Positions 53,711 through 59,700 of a stretch of DNA of 64,000 bases are shown piece by piece. The position numbers and the translations under genes were made by a program. Each line of letters begins with the position of its first letter. The first letter of the stretch is position 1. Below the pieces are notes generated by a model. The model was given only the letters and a program-made list of their open reading frames with translations, did no database searches and was not told the DNA's origin. The stretch comes from Diadema setosum (Eukaryota; Echinodermata; Echinoidea; Diadematoida; Diadematidae): positions 28,594,173 to 28,658,172 of the forward strand of contig NC_092693.1 in assembly GCF_964275005.1 (NCBI RefSeq), in the 5' to 3' direction.

Positions 53711-56700
53711 ACAGCCTGCCCTGACCTGCATCTGGCTCTGTGATAGTCTTTCCTGCAGGTTGGAGAGTTCTGTCTTCAGCACCTCAACCCTCTGCTGCTG
53801 GTCGCCCAGCTCAGCCAGGCTGCGAGCCACCTCGCCACGCTCCGACTCTCGGTTGGCATTCAACTGGTTTATCTTTTTTTTTGGGGGGGGGGGGGGAGGA
53901 AGGAGAAGGGGATGGGGGAGGAGGGGTGGAAAGGGAGGGAGGGGAATGTGGAGACACTTTGGCTTACTCTTCAAGCACACATAATTCAAACCAAAATAAT
54001 AGCGACACAATTGTACCAGGTACATACAAAACAGTAAACAATCATATGAATTCACCTCAGTAAGGAAAACAAAAATGTTGGTCTCATTGCACAAAAAGAT
54101 GTCAGCAACTGTAACTGATTGGTTCTGATGTAGGTTAAAGGCATGGATCTAAATCATTGTTGTAACAGTGTTATTTATTTATTCATTGTGTTAATTTTGT
54201 TTGGTGATTTTTTTTTTTTTTTTTTTTTTTTTGGGGGGGGGGGTTTCAAATCATAATACACAACTTTTCATGCAATAAAATCAGATACAAGAATGCCGCA
54301 TTGGCTCACTGGTGAGTTTGCCTGAGGCCTGCAGCATAGACTTCTGTTGCAAATTTTAGCTTAGGCACTCAACCCATTCTTGTAGGCCAAACTGCAACAA
54401 AAAGTATGAGAAGAGATACTACACACATGTGTAATAATTTCTCAGAATGTGCTATATTGCGAGAAATGCCAATAAACAGAGATGCCAACCCTGAAAACAC
54501 CAATGCAGTATTGTGACAGCTGAAAATGCAAATTTCTATGGAAAAATAGTATTTTTACCTTTCTGCAATAGACATGTGTAGTAACAAAAACATTACTTTC
54601 CACGAAACCTGCAGCATATTTGGCAAATAAAACACTAAATACAGCCCAAAAAAGTAACAGTTTGCATCTGTGCATAAAGTGTTACGTGGTGCTCACCATG
54701 TCCTGTAGGGAATCCCTCTGCTGCTCAGCATGTGACCTCTGCTCATTGACTCGCTTCAGTTTCTGACCTCTTTCCTCCAGCTATGACATGAACATACAAT
54801 GCATGTCATTAAATACATAATCACATTAATGATGATCAGGAGGATATAAGATTTCTACTTGTGCACAATGTTTTTGGAGCCATAATGTTCCACTGACATT
54901 AAAAACTAATGACTTTTGAATTTACACAAATCTCATATTCCCCTTGCCTCCCTCATTTTCATATTTCATGCACACTCACAAGTTTATGAACGCTCACTAC
55001 TGTAAAATATGCTGATAAATCTGATACAGTGAGAACTGCAGTACGATCTTAACTCTAATCATATCAGCGTACAAGACATACCCAAAGTAGCATCAATGAG
55101 GCTGCATGAAATAGCTACTACAGACCATTTCACTGACCAGCAATAAATTTGACATCAGAGACAGTGTCAAACTAAACAAAAGCTCTTACTACAAGATTTG
55201 ACTATTCAATATAAGCAATCATATAAATATGGAAAAAAAAAAACAGACTGTGAAAGTGAAAATAAACAATGTTGCATTTCTCTTTATTTTTGCCCTTGTT
55301 TTCTGCACGTAATCACAGCTTTGTTGCAACTACAAAGTGCAACATTTATTACTTTTCCTTCATTTTGAAATAACAAAGATAGCTCCTTGCACCTCAACAA
55401 TGCACATATATATGCCCATCACATTTCTTGCACCTTTCAGTTTCTTACCAGGCTTTTTAAACGTGCCACCTCCTCCCTCAGCTGAGTGATAACCTCACCC
55501 CTGTGCTGCATTTGGATCATGCTGTCCCTGTGTTTGACCTCCAGGTCTGAAAGGTCACTCTTGAGCTTGAGGATAGCATCGTGTCGCTCGGCAACCTAAA
55601 CGAGTGGCCAATCAAAGGGAACCATGGTACACAAATTAAAATACAAACAAACTTTAAGCTTGGGGATGCATGGTGTCACACTGTAACCTAAATGTGTGAC
55701 CAATTGAAGGGAACAATGGGGTATAAACATGAAGTTAATAAAGAGGTTTTTAAATGATGCAGAAAACAACCTAACCAGATACTGAAGGTACAGTAACGTA
55801 TCACAATTATTGATGATTGATCATTTGCGTTTTTGTGACTACATTTCATTCGAATAAGATGACATGATTAATTTCAAGATCATGCATTACAGATGTGCTC
55901 CTGTATAAATCAAGTTCAACAGAAGCACTTTAGTGCAATAATTGCTTTACAATAATTACAATTATCATGAGAGTAAATGATACAGTATGCTAAATAGTAA
56001 TACGGACTACTAAGTATCATTTGGATTGGTCAAGGCACTCAAGCACCTCGCACATGTGGCTACTTCTCTTGCAAATCTATTTAAGATTTTAAAGAAGCTT
56101 AATCACAGCTTCCTTTAAAGATAGCTTTCTCAATGGGGTCAATGCACTTTCTATGAGCAAGTCCACATCATGAAATCACTAGCTTTTCTGATTTACCATA
56201 TGTGGCTGCAAAACTACATTACATGTGAAACATGAAAATGCTGTAATTTTTTTAATGAAACATCTACATTGCTGTTTGTCCAATTTAAGAAAGCAGAGGC
56301 TCCAGCCCCAGGCATCTCTTTAACAGAAAATTCCCCCCCTAGACCACCGAGCAAACTAGAGACTGATTGTACAAACATACACACTATATCATGTGTTCAT
56401 ATCGTCGCTGGGGCGACAAGACCTCGTATCTACAAAATGTCAAATGTTCAGGAGAGCCAAAAAACATGGCGGCCAAAGCACTATAACAAATGGAATAGCC
56501 TTTCCTTTGACATGCCATGGTGGCTTCATTTTTGGAGTTAGACAGTTGGGATTTGGACAGGATATCACTGAACCCATTCTTTGACTATTAATCCAAAAAA
56601 GTCATTTTCACCAAAATTGCAGATACAAGGACTTGTCACCCCAGCGACGATATGTGTAGCATACATCACTAGCTTGAAGAGCGACATATCTTGCAACCAG

Positions 56701-59700
56701 GCAAGTGGGTCCAGGAAGCTCTAAGGTTATAGATTCTCTCTGGTGCTTTCTTGGCCTCATTATTTCACTAATGTGACAAAACTAACATTGGGCGGGAGAG
56801 GGCTAAAGTTTAAGCTGGAGGTATACAAGTAGAGTGAGAGAAATTCAAACAGAAGTGGGAGAGGGGGAAATTTTGAAATAGTGGTCTCAAAGCTGGAGAT
56901 GATCTGCCAAAAGTGGAATAGTTGGAGTCTCTGTTAAAGGGACTGTACAGTACTGGTTGAGGTGGGGATTCAGGTTTTTTACATTCCTAAGTGAGATAAT
57001 GAGAAACCTCTTATCAAATATGAAAGGGCATGTAATCTTAAGAAGGATTCAACGTTTATTTGATGAAAATTGGGTTTTCAAATGGCTGAGATATCCAAAA
57101 AGTGATAATAATAAAAGACTAAAGGCCACGCCTTTTATTAGGATCTCTTTGTTTCATCTTGTTTTTGGATATCTCAGCCATTTCAAAACCGATTTTCATC
57201 AATAAGCTTTTGATACCCCTTAGAATTGCATGCTCTTTGACATCTCATAGAGTGGTTTCTGAGTATCTCGCAAAACGTTAAAAGCTAAATCCTCACCTCG
57301 ACCAGAACTGTACACACCCTTTAAAGTCAACTTGACCATGGTGTGAAATTGCACTACCAGCAATCATCTAGTTGCCTGAAGATGTAGATGTGATTCCCCT
57401 CTGCACATGATCACAGCTGCAGCCCCAGATGTACATTGACTTTGCAAACAGATACATATGCACATAAATTCAGTCTGTATCCCACTTCGCCCTTGCCCCA
57501 TACGATGTTGCATCCATTAAGCTTACTTCGACCGTGAGGGCATCATTGGCGTCTTTGGACGAGGTCTTGGCCATCTCCAGGGCAGCCTTGAGGTTCTCCA
57601 TCTCTACCCCCATGTCACCGTGCTTCTGCCGGTTGGCCTGCAGCTCACTCTCCAGCTCCTTGGATGTCAGGCCCAGCTGGTGCACCTCCTTGCGGCTGGA
57701 CGTCAAGTCCGTGGTCAGCAGCTCGATCTTGCTGTCACGCTGCTTCAGCTGCAAATGTAACAAAGCGGAGAGCAACAACCATCACACATTTTTGCATGTG
57801 TCTCACCAGAGTATATACTTTGATTAAAAATAACATCACATAAGTTTTTAAAGCATGAGAGAAGCTTGCCATTTGAGTAATTGTTATGCCCCTTGTGTCA
57901 GTCTTGACAATATGAAAGCGCAAACTGAGCAATTTCCAGATGATTTATGATTGGCATGTGATACACTTCTTTATTACTATTATTATTATTCATGGCTCAT
58001 TACAGTCATGACTGGCAGCATCTGGTGTATTGCTCACAATTTTACATCAAAATATCTAAACAAGCAACCATATGAATGCTGTAAAAGTCAATATTTTCAC
58101 TATTTATCTACATTTTTTTTTTTGCGCTGAGCAGCTCATACAGATATCTGCGACTTCACGCTGCACAATTGTCAACCCATTCACAATGTGCAGAGAAAAT
58201 TGTGAAGATATTTTCGCGGGTTTTATAGTTTGTGCTAGCCAGAAGTAGCCCAAAATATACATGTGAAAATTAATGTACCGCAAAAATGCCTGTGTTTACA
58301 GTACAACAAAGAAGCAGATTAATGTAAGCTTTAAGTCATACCATCACAAAAACAAAATTTACTGTACATAGGGTCAAATGAGTAAAATAACAAAATTTGC
58401 ATTCTGTCTTCTTCAATGTACAGAGAATTCTCTCCTTCGCAACAAAATTCTGACCACCATGTACTACTTCTAAGATTGTTTGTCTAGATCAGCACTGAAA
58501 TTAAAGATCAGTGAAGATGAATCATAAACTCCTGTCTTTCCATACTGTACAAAGATGGCTATTTTGAGGAAGCATTCGCATTGTTTCACCTTAAATTTGG
58601 CTCATCAACACTCTAATACCCTAGGATTAACGACCAAGTTACAAAAGTAACTGACAAAAAGCTATTATGACAAAGACTGGAAATTCACAGTCAAGTGTAT
58701 GGGGTTTCAACAAGAAATTACGAGTAAAGTATCTTTACATAAGAATAGGCCGTCTACTACACCACTCACCTCTTCTGTCTTCAGCTGAAGCTGGTCTTCT
58801 AACCTTTGAACCTTCCTCTCATTTCTCTCCATCTGGGTCACCAGCCAAGAGAAAGGAAAACAGTGATGCTAAGTGAGCAGTGAATGGCTTCATTACAAAA
58901 TGGAAATCCAATTCAAGAGTCACACTTCTATAATAGTGCCTCTACAGCAGAGGCAAATATATTTCATTTCATAAACATTTCTGAAATGAGTTCTGTATGT
59001 CAATATAGAAGTGCCTTCAGATGTGCTATCGCTATAATATCATATTTGTTCTTTTTTACACAGGATGTATCATAAATGGATGGAAGTCATGCCATAGTCA
59101 CATTTCATGTTTTGGGAGTTAGTATGAATTGTATGATCCACTAAAGGAAGAGATGACTTTCACAGTGACATAGTCTGGTACATGTACTGATAACATTATG
59201 ATATAAATATCTGATACAGATGATCTATACATACAATGACAAACACATATCCAACAATAACAATGTGAGCAATGTCTTACTGAATTCCTACTGGAGAATG
59301 ACATCATTAAATGGAACAACAAATCATTGACATCATCTTCTGTTTTTTGACACCAGATTACAAAAGGCACATAGTGAGGTTACAGTGTCACTTTTCCATC
59401 ACCCTCAAATGCAGTCATTAAATCATGCACAAAACAAAACAAAACAAAAAATGAAAGAACGAGACATTGTGTCTCTTGAAGAGATAACCAAAGAGCTTGA
59501 GACAGCATAAAAGGAGTTGGAATCTGATAGTCACAACAGCACAAACATGCAACTTATGCAATGCACAAAAATTATTTTCAAAGAAACAATAGAAACGCTG
59601 TCAAGGTGAGAGCGTACAAACACCAACATTTCATGGCATAACTGCACAGAATGCGCTTGAATGTTGAGGCCCTGTGCTGAACATTTTCAGTGCATTGCAA

